From assembly GCF_014692505.1 (NCBI RefSeq), contig NZ_JACNYK010000002.1:62001-126000 (forward strand): a stretch of DNA of 64,000 nt. Reading direction: 5' to 3'. The notes beneath the pieces were generated by a model. The model did no database searches. It was given only the letters and a program-made list of their open reading frames with translations, and was not told the DNA's origin. A program made the position numbers and the translations under genes. This stretch comes from Sphingobacterium arenae. GTDB taxonomy: Bacteria; Bacteroidota; Bacteroidia; Sphingobacteriales; Sphingobacteriaceae. The first letter of the stretch is position 1; each line of letters starts with the position of its first letter. This document shows positions 53,850-62,341 of the stretch, piece by piece.

Positions 53850-56228
53850 TTACTTTTTTGCTTTACTTGTACTCTTTTTTTTCGTTGTTTTTTTTGCCGT
53901 AGCAGTTTTTGCGGCAGCCTTAGCTTTGCCTTTCGGATCTGCTTCTGCCCACTTCAACACATCTTCGTAGGTAATTTTCTCTATTTCCGTACCTTTCGGA
54001 ATTTTTACATTTTGTTTACCAAAGCGGATAAAAGGCCCCCAACGACCATTTTCAATTTGCGCCTCTGCATTTTCAGCAAACACACGAATAACCTTTTCCT
54101 TATCTTTCTGCCGTTTTTCCTGAATAATCTGAATAGCTTCTTCTTCCGTCACATCCATGGGATCCAATCCTTTAGGCAGAGAATAAAAAGCGCTGGCATG
54201 GCGGATATAGGGACCAAACCGTCCGATAGCAACGGTCATCTCTTTTTCTTCAAACACGCCTACCTTCTTAGGAAGCTTGAATAAGTCCATAGCTTCTTCA
54301 AAGGTAATCGTTTCGATCATTTGCCCTTTACGCAAAGAGGCAAAGCGCGGTTTTTCTTCATCGTCAGCAGAACCAATCTGTACCAACGGACCGAATCGTC
54401 CAACCCGTACGCTCACTGGTTTTCCGCTTACTGGGTCCGTTCCCAACTGCCGTTCGTGACTTGCGCGATCAGCATGTTCCAGTGTATCTTGAATTCCTTG
54501 ATGAAATGGTCCGTAAAAGTTGTTCAACATGGCTGTCCATTCTTTACTACCGTGGGCAATCTCGTCAAATTCTTTTTCTACTTTTGCGGTAAAATTATAG
54601 TCAATAATATCATGAAAATGTTCTACGAGAAAGTCATTTACCAAAACGCCGATATCGGTTGGGAACATTTTTGATCGCTCCGCACCCGTCATTTCTGTCT
54701 TGACTTCCTCTATAACCTTATTATCGGCTATCTGCAATACGATGTATTGTCTTTCTTTACCGTCCCGGTCTTCCTTAACAACATACCCCCTATTTTGTAT
54801 GGTAGAGATGGTGGGGGCATAGGTAGAGGGACGCCCTATACCCAATTCTTCCAGTTTCTTTACCAACGAGGCTTCTGTATAGCGGGCCGGTGGGCGAGAA
54901 AATCGCTCTGTAGCATGCATAGCCTGCAAGTTCAACTGCTGATCTTTTTCTAGTGGTGGCAAAAGTGTATTTCCGTCATTCCGCTCTTGGATGTTATCCG
55001 AATCTTCATCAGTAGATTCCATATAGACTTTAAGAAAACCGTCGAATCGCATCACTTCTCCTGTAGCTACGAGTTCCTCTTGACGGGTAGATATAGAAAT
55101 CTTCGCTGTTGTTTTCTCAAATTCCGCTTCGCTCATCTGAGACGCGATAGCCCGCTTCCATATTAATTCGTATAGACGACGTTCCGCATGGTCCCCTTCA
55201 ATGGTATGTTGCGAAAAATAAGTTGGACGAATTGCTTCGTGCGCTTCCTGTGCACCAGCAGATTTGGTTTTATAACGACGTAATTTATGGTATTTTTCAC
55301 CATAAGCATTTACAATTTCCTGCTGTGCGGCCTGGATAGCCGTATCGCTCAAATTCACGGAGTCGGTACGCATGTAGGTTATCCGTCCTGCTTCGTATAA
55401 CCTCTGCGCCACCTGCATAGTACGCGCGACAGAGAACCCCAACTTTCTACTGGCCTCTTGTTGCAATGTAGACGTTGTGAACGGAGCCGCGGGCGAACGT
55501 TTTGCAGGCTTCTTTTCCAACGAACTAACTGCAAAAGCAGCCGGAATGCTATCTTTCAAGAACGTTTCAGCATCACTTTTACGCTCAAAGCGCTGCGGCA
55601 GCTCCGATTTAAATTGTTCTTTTCCCTTCTCTGTTGTGAATTGCGCAACAATCTTAAAGGAAGCATCTGCAGTAAATTTATTGATTTCTCGTTCACGTTC
55701 TACTATAAGGCGCACAGCAACCGATTGTACGCGCCCTGCCGATAAGGACGGTTTAACTTTTTTCCACAGTACCGGAGAAAGCTCAAACCCCACCAACCGG
55801 TCTAATACCCGACGCGCTTGTTGGGCATTCACCAAATTATAGTCAATTTTTCGAGGCGTTTCAATGGCTTTCACAATCGCCGGTTTCGTGATTTCATGGA
55901 AAACAATACGTTTTGTTTTGTCCTCTTTCAACGATAGCGTTTCATATAAATGCCAAGAGATCGCTTCTCCCTCCCGGTCTTCATCGGACGCCAACCAGAC
56001 TGTTTCGGCATCTTTTGCTAGTTTCTTTAATTCGCTGACAACTGCCTTCTTATCTGAAGGGACTTCATATTTTTGTTTAAAGTTATTTTCTACGTCAATG
56101 GCATCATCCGTTTTTACTAAATCACGGATATGACCATAACTGGATTTCACCAAAAAATCCTTTCCCAAATATCCTTCTATTGTTTTTGCTTTCGCCGGTG
56201 ACTCTACAATCAGTAAATTTTTCGCCAT
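53850..56228 (-). CDS. topA: DNA topoisomerase I
   Basis: A 792-residue type IA topoisomerase that relaxes negative supercoils. The N-terminal TOPRIM domain shows IVESPAKAKTIEGYLG and SDEDREGEAISWHL (acidic triad); the active-site tyrosine is Tyr285 in GRITYMRTDSVNLS. Instead of Zn-finger cysteines the C-terminus carries repeats of the Toprim C-rpt type (GRFGPLVQIGS, GRFGPYIRHAS, GRWGPFIRFGK) and a Lys/Ala/Thr-rich tail of about 25 residues, common in this phylum. A good promoter lies just upstream. cmk follows 15 nt downstream. Confidence 0.96.
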   Translation of the reverse strand: MAKNLLIVESPAKAKTIEGYLGKDFLVKSSYGHIRDLVKTDDAIDVENNFKQKYEVPSDKKAVVSELKKLAKDAETVWLASDEDREGEAISWHLYETLSLKEDKTKRIVFHEITKPAIVKAIETPRKIDYNLVNAQQARRVLDRLVGFELSPVLWKKVKPSLSAGRVQSVAVRLIVEREREINKFTADASFKIVAQFTTEKGKEQFKSELPQRFERKSDAETFLKDSIPAAFAVSSLEKKPAKRSPAAPFTTSTLQQEASRKLGFSVARTMQVAQRLYEAGRITYMRTDSVNLSDTAIQAAQQEIVNAYGEKYHKLRRYKTKSAGAQEAHEAIRPTYFSQHTIEGDHAERRLYELIWKRAIASQMSEAEFEKTTAKISISTRQEELVATGEVMRFDGFLKVYMESTDEDSDNIQERNDGNTLLPPLEKDQQLNLQAMHATERFSRPPARYTEASLVKKLEELGIGRPSTYAPTISTIQNRGYVVKEDRDGKERQYIVLQIADNKVIEEVKTEMTGAERSKMFPTDIGVLVNDFLVEHFHDIIDYNFTAKVEKEFDEIAHGSKEWTAMLNNFYGPFHQGIQDTLEHADRASHERQLGTDPVSGKPVSVRVGRFGPLVQIGSADDEEKPRFASLRKGQMIETITFEEAMDLFKLPKKVGVFEEKEMTVAIGRFGPYIRHASAFYSLPKGLDPMDVTEEEAIQIIQEKRQKDKEKVIRVFAENAEAQIENGRWGPFIRFGKQNVKIPKGTEIEKITYEDVLKWAEADPKGKAKAAAKTATAKKTTKKKSTSKAKK

Positions 56229-56247
56229 TTATAATGAATGATTTTTG

Positions 56248-56278
56248 CAAATAAAGGGATTTCAAAATGGAATGCCAA
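56248..56278 (-). promoter_or_regulatory. topA promoter (TTG-N20-TTTATTTG)
   Basis: On the minus strand TTG (complement of 56276-56278) precedes TTTATTTG (complement of 56248-56255) by 20 nt. The predicted start near 56243 leaves a leader of about 15 nt before ATG 56228. Confidence 0.55.
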
Positions 56279-56344
56279 TAATTTTCATTTATTTTTCTTT
56301 CTTATGGTTAGTGATAGCTTGATAAAATGACCGAGCTTGCAAAT

Positions 56345-57709
56345 TCAAAAGGGTATAGGATCGACAAGAGGGAAACGTGTTTGGTATTGCTCATCACCTC
56401 GTAGCAATATGAGTCGCAGGGTTTCTCCGGGGCGAGACTGCAATGCCGACATAATCTTCGACAAAGTTAATCGCCCTACTGATTTCCCGTTTACTTTTAG
56501 CAGCTTATCACCCGCCTGTATTCCCGCGGCGGCCGCAGGAGAATTTTTCCGGACTCCCGCTATACGAAAAGTAGGTTGTAGTACAAACGCATATTGTAAT
56601 GCATCATTTGCAAAATTAATTGTTATCCCCTGATCGGGCATCTTTTGACGTTCCTGTTTTTTGGGTAATCTCGCTTTCACCAATTCTTTTTTCCAGATCA
56701 TCCCGTCATGCCGCACTTCTAGTCCGGCCATATTGATTAAAAATGGTTTGGTAAATATTTTATTTTTACGGAGGTATAATGCTTTTTTACGGTAATCGAT
56801 CAACAAATGGAATCGTTGTAATACTTGATTTCCCACCGAACCAATCCTGTTTTGTGCAAGCTTACTCATAAATAAGGCGTTCGAATCTGGGTAGGCTACT
56901 ATAGGATATTCTAGCATAAAATCTGCTATTGTGACTTTCCGTATACGATTTCTCTTTCCATAAACCGCACCATTAAATCCTCGTCCAATATACTCTTCTA
57001 CATAGGGTGCTTTAATATGGAATTCGGGCAGCAAGAAAGCAAACAGCATCAACGGCGTGGTATTCCCCATATCCAGCAACATCTTTCCGCTGACCCACAA
57101 GCTGTCGACCAACATATTGGCCACTATATACGGCCTGGCGTTTTCTATAGCTATGGGAATATAACTATATTTCCGAATGGATTTCTCATAATCATAATCA
57201 GGTGGAAATAGCGTTATACGTTGTTTTTGATAGTCAAGTTGTACCGCGAAGCTATCAAAAAATTTAGACCCCAGTATACCGTTAATGGCCACACCAACAT
57301 CACTAGAGATATCCAATTCGGTACCCTGTATGACATAAAGCCAATGAAGAGAGTCTACTGCGACCCCTCCTACCTCAACCACGTTGTCGGTAGACAAAAT
57401 CCCCTCAACGCCATCTTCTATACCAATACCACGAAACGTCATTTTGCTTTGGTTCTTCAGATAAAGCGAATCTTCGGTGTTGATAAATAATATTGTTTCT
57501 TTTACACCGGTATCAAGCAAAAAGGAGAAGGGAATGCCATTTATGGTCAATGGCACCAACACGATATTGTTTACTAATTCAAACTTGAAAGATGCCGGTT
57601 TGTGGTCAGGAAGTTGAAATATTCCTTGTGATTTTGCGACACAAGATATACAGAAAATTGCTATGCAGGCAAACCATCTCATTTTTTTCAAATACTTCCA
57701 TTCCTTCAT
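56345..57709 (-). CDS. secreted retropepsin-like aspartic protease with PDZ domain
   Basis: A 454-residue exported protein (signal peptide ending near VAKSQ). Two retropepsin-like repeats each carry an aspartic motif: FLLDTGVKETIL (Asp66-Thr-Gly) and LLDMGNTTPLML (Asp213-Met-Gly), so the second departs from the usual DTG/DSG. The C-terminal 85 residues form a PDZ domain (FRIAGVRKNSPAAAAGIQAG, then RLTLSKIMSALQSRPGETL). PDZ-aspartic proteases of this kind are common in Bacteroidota and are probably periplasmic; substrates are unknown. ATG 57709 is used; an in-frame ATG at 57682 is also possible. The gene is divergent from an L,D-transpeptidase. Confidence 0.82.
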   Translation of the reverse strand: MKEWKYLKKMRWFACIAIFCISCVAKSQGIFQLPDHKPASFKFELVNNIVLVPLTINGIPFSFLLDTGVKETILFINTEDSLYLKNQSKMTFRGIGIEDGVEGILSTDNVVEVGGVAVDSLHWLYVIQGTELDISSDVGVAINGILGSKFFDSFAVQLDYQKQRITLFPPDYDYEKSIRKYSYIPIAIENARPYIVANMLVDSLWVSGKMLLDMGNTTPLMLFAFLLPEFHIKAPYVEEYIGRGFNGAVYGKRNRIRKVTIADFMLEYPIVAYPDSNALFMSKLAQNRIGSVGNQVLQRFHLLIDYRKKALYLRKNKIFTKPFLINMAGLEVRHDGMIWKKELVKARLPKKQERQKMPDQGITINFANDALQYAFVLQPTFRIAGVRKNSPAAAAGIQAGDKLLKVNGKSVGRLTLSKIMSALQSRPGETLRLILLRGDEQYQTRFPLVDPIPF

Positions 57710-57750
57710 ACGAAGATAGAAGATTGTCCGTATAAAATAAACATTTTATA

Positions 57751-57758
57751 TATCTTTG
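57751..57758 (+). promoter_or_regulatory. -7 element of the first L,D-transpeptidase promoter
   Basis: TATCTTTG fits TAnnTTTG. A TTG at 57724-57726 lies 24 nt upstream, longer than usual. Predicted leader about 30 nt to ATG 57795. Confidence 0.4.
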
Positions 57759-57794
57759 GAGCAATCACTTATCAGCAAACTGTTAACGCTACAC

Positions 57795-58829
57795 ATGAGA
57801 ATATATTTTAGGTTATCGCTATTAATCATCACGACAACAGTGTGGTCGTGTAACCGCAAGCAGGCAACAACAGCAATTGATCCCGCAGAACAACAAAGGA
57901 CAGACTCCATCGAGTTGGTTCGGAAAGCGGAAGAAGAAGCGAAAAAAAGACCAAAAACAGCAGAGGATATGGAGCTGACCAAAGATTTTTCTTATGATAA
58001 GCATACTTTGGAGGACACCTATCCATATAAGGACACTACTCGACATTTTCAATTGAATAAAATCAAAGAAAAACTTGCATTTGTAGAAAATTTCCAACGT
58101 ACCCCCGCTTCTTACGGAATCTTACAAAATCGAAAAAATAAAAATCAAGAAGCCCCGTTAGTAAAGAATTATCACCGCAATGAATATAAGCTTATTTCCG
58201 ATTCGCTGGGTACGGAACGCTATCAGGCTGCCCCTCTATATACCGTGGGTGAGAACGACGCTCCCACCATTTATGGTCGAGATGGTGCATTAGTAAAATT
58301 GCTTACCAGCGATACATTGGATATGATTAGACTGGAAGGTGTTTCTTTTCCGGGAACTTGGGAAACGCCAAAGCGGTACGTAAAAGCGATCGGTGATTCC
58401 GTTACTTTCCACCATATAGCATTTGTAGACGTAACCAACCAGAATATCCTCACCGCTGAACGTACTGGTGATTGTAGATGGGTAATCCGAAGCATGAACC
58501 CTGCAACTTCTGGCGTTCACAAACCTCCGTATGCCCATGAAACGCCATTGGGAATATTTGTCATCCAGGAAAAAAAAGCTAAAATGTTTTATTTAAAAGA
58601 CGGAACAAACACCATTCATGGTTATGCGCCATATGCGAGTCGATTCACCAACGGCGCCTATATACATGGGATACCGACACAAAGTGTTAATGCCGGTATT
58701 ATAGAACATAGTTGGTCATTGGGAACCACCCCTCGCTCACATATGTGCGTACGTAACGCCTCCTCCCACGCTAAATTTGTATATGATTGGGCGAAAACAT
58801 TTAATGCATTGGTTATCGTCATTGACTGA
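57795..58829 (+). CDS. L,D-transpeptidase (YkuD domain), lipoprotein
   Basis: A 344-residue envelope enzyme. The signal peptide ends TTVWSCNRK with a lipobox Cys, so it is probably a lipoprotein. After a charged linker (about 20-100) and an uncharacterised middle part, the C-terminal YkuD domain shows the motif pair GAYIHGIPTQ and TTPRSHMCVRN with the catalytic Cys. It forms or edits L,D (3-3) cross-links in peptidoglycan or attaches proteins to it. ATG 57795 is preferred to an in-frame ATG at 57756, which lies inside the -7 region. Confidence 0.85.
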   Translation: MRIYFRLSLLIITTTVWSCNRKQATTAIDPAEQQRTDSIELVRKAEEEAKKRPKTAEDMELTKDFSYDKHTLEDTYPYKDTTRHFQLNKIKEKLAFVENFQRTPASYGILQNRKNKNQEAPLVKNYHRNEYKLISDSLGTERYQAAPLYTVGENDAPTIYGRDGALVKLLTSDTLDMIRLEGVSFPGTWETPKRYVKAIGDSVTFHHIAFVDVTNQNILTAERTGDCRWVIRSMNPATSGVHKPPYAHETPLGIFVIQEKKAKMFYLKDGTNTIHGYAPYASRFTNGAYIHGIPTQSVNAGIIEHSWSLGTTPRSHMCVRNASSHAKFVYDWAKTFNALVIVID

Positions 58830-58869
58830 TATTTATATTAATTTAACATTTTGAAAATCAAATTAATAC

Positions 58870-58877
58870 TACCTTTG
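58870..58877 (+). promoter_or_regulatory. -7 element of the second L,D-transpeptidase promoter
   Basis: TACCTTTG fits TAnnTTTG; predicted leader about 20 nt before ATG 58903. The best TTG lies only about 16 nt upstream. Confidence 0.4.
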
Positions 58878-58902
58878 CAACTGGAATAAATATTTTTTGC
58901 CT

Positions 58903-59676
58903 ATGCGTAGTTTAATATTAGTGCTGTTGACGTCGTTTTTAGTGAGTTATATACCGACTAGGCTATCAGAACATCCCTCAAAAGTAAAAGCAGTTGATAC
59001 TGTAGTAAAAAAAGAACCTCTTCCAAAAATTGATCAAACCAAACTTCTTTACCGCAAAATGAATTTGGAGTTTGTTTTACAATATGACGCCTTTGAGCAA
59101 GCGATACAGGGTTATAAAACGCTACGGCCCAGACGGGATCAAATTCTAACTGTTATCGATTTTACATTGCCCTCGACAGAAAAAAGAATGGTTGTATTGG
59201 ATATGAAAAACGAAAAGGTATTATACCATACCATTGTATCTCATGGACGGAATTCTGGTGATAAATATGCGCGTGCTTTTTCGAACAGGCATGGATCTTA
59301 TCAAAGTTCACTAGGTTTTTATGAAACCGAAGGTACTTATCAAGGAGGGAATGGCTACTCCTTAGTGCTTAACGGGCTTGAAAAGGGTATCAATGATCAA
59401 GCTAAAGCAAGAGCGGTAGTCATGCATGGAGCAGATTATTGTAGCGAATCGTTTATTAAGTCGACCGGTCGCTTGGGCCGAAGCTATGGATGCCCAGCGC
59501 TACCACGAGAAATAAATAAGCCAGTTATCAACACAATAAAGAACGGCACACTACTCTATATCTATGCCGATAATCCCGAATATATGGCAAGCACAAAAAT
59601 TATTCATGCCATACCTGACCGGACCCTTCTAGCTCAACACGATATAGGTACGGATACGCTCAGTTCGTTAAATTAA
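58903..59676 (+). CDS. murein L,D-transpeptidase catalytic-domain protein (YkuD_2)
   Basis: A 257-residue exported protein (hydrophobic N-terminus MRSLILVLLTSFLVSYIP). The catalytic domain of the second YkuD class is seen as VVSHGRNSGDKYARAF (as IVSHG in this protein), SLVLNGLEKGINDQAKARAV, VMHGADYCSESF and RLGRSYGCPALP with the catalytic Cys. It follows another L,D-transpeptidase gene by 73 nt but has its own -7 element. The pair suggests that L,D cross-linking is regulated separately for each enzyme. ATG 58903 is used; a TTG two codons upstream is unlikely. Confidence 0.83.
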   Translation: MRSLILVLLTSFLVSYIPTRLSEHPSKVKAVDTVVKKEPLPKIDQTKLLYRKMNLEFVLQYDAFEQAIQGYKTLRPRRDQILTVIDFTLPSTEKRMVVLDMKNEKVLYHTIVSHGRNSGDKYARAFSNRHGSYQSSLGFYETEGTYQGGNGYSLVLNGLEKGINDQAKARAVVMHGADYCSESFIKSTGRLGRSYGCPALPREINKPVINTIKNGTLLYIYADNPEYMASTKIIHAIPDRTLLAQHDIGTDTLSSLN

Positions 59677-59718
59677 ATCCATTATTTGATGATAAAATCC
59701 TCTAGAATGCATATGTAT

Positions 59719-60903
59719 TTAAGGATTAAATATGAGCAACATAAACATCACAAATAAAACCAAATGCATTATCCCAACGAAAGGTGTTGTTCGTTTTCCT
59801 AAAAACGTCATCAGGCTTAAAAGCAGCGTAATAAAGAAGAGAATCATCTCCGTAGCAGTAAGTCCGAAACGAACCACCTTTCCCGAAATTAAACCAATCG
59901 TTAATACTGCAGGAACAGTAAGCCCTACCGTGGAAACAAACGCACCATGGCAAAGATTAATAGCTCGTTGAAATTCATTATTTAATGCCGCTTTTACTGC
60001 TGTCATGGACTCGGGGGTAAATACAATAATCGCAATAAGCACCCCTCCCAACTGAAGAGGAAGATTCGCTGCCTCGATACCAAAATCGACAACGGTCGCC
60101 ATATTGTGAGACAATAGCACGATGGGCAATATCATAGCTAAGAGGACAATGGAACGAATCAGCATTTCTCTTTTATTGTTAGGTTTTCCGTTTGTATGAC
60201 CATCGAGATTATTTACGGAGAACAGTTTACGGTCTTTGAATGGAATCTCCATGGAGCCTTCGTTTGGCTGTACGTATAAATGACTGTAAGTTTTCGTCTG
60301 AAAAGCAAGGAAAAAACCGTACAGGATTACGATCAATACAGAAAGACTAATAGCCTGAACATTCGTGAACATCCCATTCCCAGCTCCTTCAATAAAGTTG
60401 GGCAACAGCATGGAAAGCCCTCCGAGCATGATAATCATAGCTATATAAGACATTGTACCCTGTGCATTATACTCTTGCTCACCGTATTTTAAACCGCCCA
60501 GAAGAATACATAAACCAATAACGAGATTCATAATAATCATCATTACCGAAAAAATGGAATCTTTTCCAATAGTAGGGAATTCACCTGGCCCGAGCATAAC
60601 GGCTGAAATCAAAATGACTTCGATCGAAACAATGGAAAGAGTAAGTATTAATGTGCCATAAGGTTCTCCCAATTTATGGGCAAGTTCATCCGCTTCTTTT
60701 ACCACTCCAAAAGCGGCTCCAATGATTGTAGTCAGGAGTACTACAAAAATCCCCGCTGCCGCGGCATAGGTCATTCCTTCACCCATCAAAGAATTTCCCC
60801 ATACAGAGAACAATACCACGACGGTCCAAACGATTAAGAGTCGAATCCAAGTCTTGGCGGGGATCATATCCCTAAACGATATGTTATTTGTTTTCAATGA
60901 CAT
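59719..60903 (-). CDS. calcium/proton antiporter (ChaA-like)
   Basis: A 394-residue inner-membrane CaCA-superfamily antiporter. It has about 11 hydrophobic spans in two alpha-repeats; repeat one contains GEPYGTLILTLSIVSIEVIL and repeat two FTPESMTAVKAALNNEFQRA, with the acidic residues expected to bind cations. A charged loop at about 225-260 splits the repeats. It exports Ca2+ (or Na+/K+ in ChaA) for protons. ATG 60903 is used because the frame upstream begins with TTG in a -7 box. The antiporter ends about 40 bp from the convergent transpeptidase gene. Confidence 0.85.
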   Translation of the reverse strand: MSLKTNNISFRDMIPAKTWIRLLIVWTVVVLFSVWGNSLMGEGMTYAAAAGIFVVLLTTIIGAAFGVVKEADELAHKLGEPYGTLILTLSIVSIEVILISAVMLGPGEFPTIGKDSIFSVMMIIMNLVIGLCILLGGLKYGEQEYNAQGTMSYIAMIIMLGGLSMLLPNFIEGAGNGMFTNVQAISLSVLIVILYGFFLAFQTKTYSHLYVQPNEGSMEIPFKDRKLFSVNNLDGHTNGKPNNKREMLIRSIVLLAMILPIVLLSHNMATVVDFGIEAANLPLQLGGVLIAIIVFTPESMTAVKAALNNEFQRAINLCHGAFVSTVGLTVPAVLTIGLISGKVVRFGLTATEMILFFITLLLSLMTFLGKRTTPFVGIMHLVLFVMFMLLIFNP

Positions 60904-60924
60904 CACTCTTATATTTTTTTTATC

Positions 60925-60932
60925 CAAAATTA
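60925..60932 (-). promoter_or_regulatory. -7 element of the antiporter promoter
   Basis: On the minus strand TAATTTTG (complement of 60925-60932) fits TAnnTTTG; start near 60920, leader about 17 nt. No well-placed TTG upstream. Confidence 0.4.
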
Positions 60933-60977
60933 GCCATAGGAAACAAAAAGATATTTATCCTATGATAAAAAATTAAA

Positions 60978-61550
60978 TTATTTTTCTCTGCGTATTCTGC
61001 TCAAGCTCACTTGCGTTATCCCCAAATAGGACGCAATGTGTTTCAACGGCACTCTTTTCAGAAGCCCCGGTCTATTTTTTATTAAATCATTATATCGTTG
61101 TTTAGCTGACAATAATTCGCGTGAAATAACGCGATGCTCGATTTTTAGCAATTCTTTTTCGGCTAACTTCCTTGCCCAATTTGCAACATCGATATCTTCT
61201 CTAAAAAGTTGTTTTAATTTAACTATTTCTATCCGGTAAAGACTGCAATTCACTAGTAATTCGATATTTTCATACCCCCTCTCCCCATCTACATAGCTCT
61301 TCATGGACAGTAGAACCTCCCCCTCCTCTCCAAACCAAAAAGTGATTTCTCCCTTTTCATGTTCGGAATAAGCTCGTACAACACCATTTTTAATAAAATA
61401 AATATATTTTTCTACTTTGTCCGCTTCAATAATGATCGTTTTTTTGGGTAAACCAATTTCCCTTACTAATTCTCTTATCTTTCCTTTAGCTTCTTCTCGT
61501 ATTGGATAAATATCGTCTATAATCTGATTAATGTCTATGTAATGAGTCAT
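60978..61550 (-). CDS. Crp/Fnr-family cyclic-nucleotide-binding regulator
   Basis: A 190-residue transcription regulator. Residues 30-115 form a cNMP-binding-fold domain (FIKNGVVRAYSEHEKGEITF, FWFGEEGEVLLS, LLVNCSLYRIEIVKLKQLF), but the phosphate-binding cassette is degenerate, as is common in Bacteroidota, so a cyclic nucleotide may not be the ligand. The C-terminal HTH (LKHIASYLGITQVSLSRIRR) is typical. It may control the divergent or neighbouring antiporter; no site is visible. It is transcribed toward the antiporter gene, with a 74-bp gap. Confidence 0.85.
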   Translation of the reverse strand: MTHYIDINQIIDDIYPIREEAKGKIRELVREIGLPKKTIIIEADKVEKYIYFIKNGVVRAYSEHEKGEITFWFGEEGEVLLSMKSYVDGERGYENIELLVNCSLYRIEIVKLKQLFREDIDVANWARKLAEKELLKIEHRVISRELLSAKQRYNDLIKNRPGLLKRVPLKHIASYLGITQVSLSRIRREK

Positions 61551-61712
61551 TCTTGTCTTTATAAATATAATTCTTGAACGGACGTAAAGAGTTTACAACA
61601 TGCTGGTATATTTTAGAGATGCCGTGTTCTGATTCAGCTCAAGGTTTTGATCACCCATGATCGGACAATATTACTTCTTTTTTCTTAAAGTGTCTTCTTT
61701 TACTGATAAACG

Positions 61713-61800
61713 GTTCATTTTGAGCGACGGAAATAACATAGCGAGGAACTTCCTTGCCTTAACGTCTTCTTTATCACGTAACGATGCGAACTTCTAATCC
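61713..61800. repeat. candidate dispersed intergenic repeat element
   Basis: The plus strand reads TCATTTTGAGCGACGG followed by AGCGAGGAACTTCC and later AACGATGCGAACTTC. The wording (CATTnTGAGCGA...GCGAGGAACTT) resembles short intergenic repeats widespread in bacterial genomes, such as those beginning GTCATT-GAGCGA. On the other strand it reads like a chance protein (LRDKEDVKARKFLAML), as such repeats commonly do. Only one copy is seen here, so a repeat nature is an inference. A 15-nt direct repeat, TCTTAAAGTGTCYTC, flanks it at 61683-61697 and 61817-61831. Confidence 0.35.
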
Positions 61801-61838
61801 AACGTGGAGCAAATAATCTTAAAGTGTCCTCATAAACG

Positions 61839-61876
61839 AAAAAAGCCGTTTTCCATTGCGGGAAAACGACTTTTCG
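61839..61876 (-). terminator. terminator of the CAT tRNA gene
   Basis: On the minus strand a stem (AAAAGTCGTTTTCC pairing with GGAAAACGGCTTTT, one mismatch) starts about 8 nt after the tRNA and is followed by a T-run. Confidence 0.7.
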
Positions 61877-61881
61877 ATTTG

Positions 61882-61955
61882 TGCGCCCACCTGGGCTCGA
61901 ACCAGGGACCAAAAGATTATGAGTCTTCTACTCTAACCAACTGAGCTATAGGCGC
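61882..61955 (-). tRNA. tRNA with CAT anticodon (probably elongator tRNA-Met)
   Basis: The minus strand folds into a 74-nt cloverleaf: acceptor GCGCCTA/TGGGCGC, D-arm GCTC/GAGT, anticodon stem GAAGA/TCTTT with loop CTCATAA (anticodon CAT), T-arm CCTGG/CCAGG with TTCGAGC, discriminator A, no encoded CCA. It is not the initiator type, because 1-72 is paired and the anticodon stem lacks three G-C pairs. A tRNA-Ile2 carrying lysidine cannot be excluded by eye. Confidence 0.93.
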
Positions 61956-62004
61956 AGATTTTGAAAATAATCAAAACAGATATTGTCGTTCCGTTTTGAC
62001 GATG

Positions 62005-62034
62005 CAATTATCGATATTTGTGAGGAGAAAACAA
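62005..62034 (-). promoter_or_regulatory. CAT tRNA promoter (TTG-N19-GATAATTG)
   Basis: On the minus strand TTG (complement of 62032-62034) precedes GATAATTG (complement of 62005-62012) by 19 nt. The -7 region (GATAATTGCATC) is nearly the same as that of the tRNA-Arg gene (GATATTTGCATC). Leader about 45 nt. Confidence 0.6.
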
Positions 62035-62280
62035 AATTTTATAGACAAAAAATTAAAAATATTATGGTTGATTACCGTAACGTTATTTTTATGGTGAATT
62101 TTGTTCCTGTCCTTTAAACTTTTATATCCTTGGATATCAAAAAAGTAAATGGTTTTTTACGTTTTTAAAGAATAGAATTTTTCAAATGCTACGCATTTCA
62201 TAGACCCTAAGTACAAATAGAAGAAATAGTAGAAAAAGGAGGCAACAATATTTATAGAATAATTTCTTTTAACATACGAA
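62035..62280. other. AT-rich intergenic stretch without a visible gene
   Basis: Between the tRNA promoter and the rpsU promoter I see no reading frame, tRNA or terminator. A Shine-Dalgarno-like AAAGGAGG at 62235-62242 has no start codon after it. Confidence 0.5.
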
Positions 62281-62289
62281 TCATTTATT

Positions 62290-62297
62290 TATCTTTG
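62290..62297 (+). promoter_or_regulatory. -7 element of the rpsU promoter
   Basis: TATCTTTG fits TAnnTTTG, with a T-run about 20 nt upstream in place of TTG. The predicted start near 62302 leaves a leader of about 40 nt. Confidence 0.5.
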
Positions 62298-62322
62298 CAC
62301 ACACAAAAAACAAAAGGACACG

Positions 62323-62330
62323 AAAGGAGG
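62323..62330 (+). promoter_or_regulatory. strong Shine-Dalgarno sequence of rpsU
   Basis: AAAGGAGG is a near-perfect anti-SD complement, 11 nt before ATG 62342. Other genes in this window lack such sequences. In Bacteroidota the 16S anti-SD is held by bS21, bS18 and bS6, so this SD is thought to mediate autoregulation of bS21. Confidence 0.75.
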
Positions 62331-62341
62331 TATTTAACAAC

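Noticed and set aside
61715..61912. A minus-strand open frame beginning MVPGSSPGGRTN across the CAT tRNA.
   Set aside because: It is translated from the tRNA itself and the intergenic repeat; the tRNA-derived N-terminus is a well-known artefact.
62235..62242. AAAGGAGG upstream of the rpsU promoter as a second Shine-Dalgarno sequence.
   Set aside because: No start codon follows within reach and it lies before the predicted transcription start.
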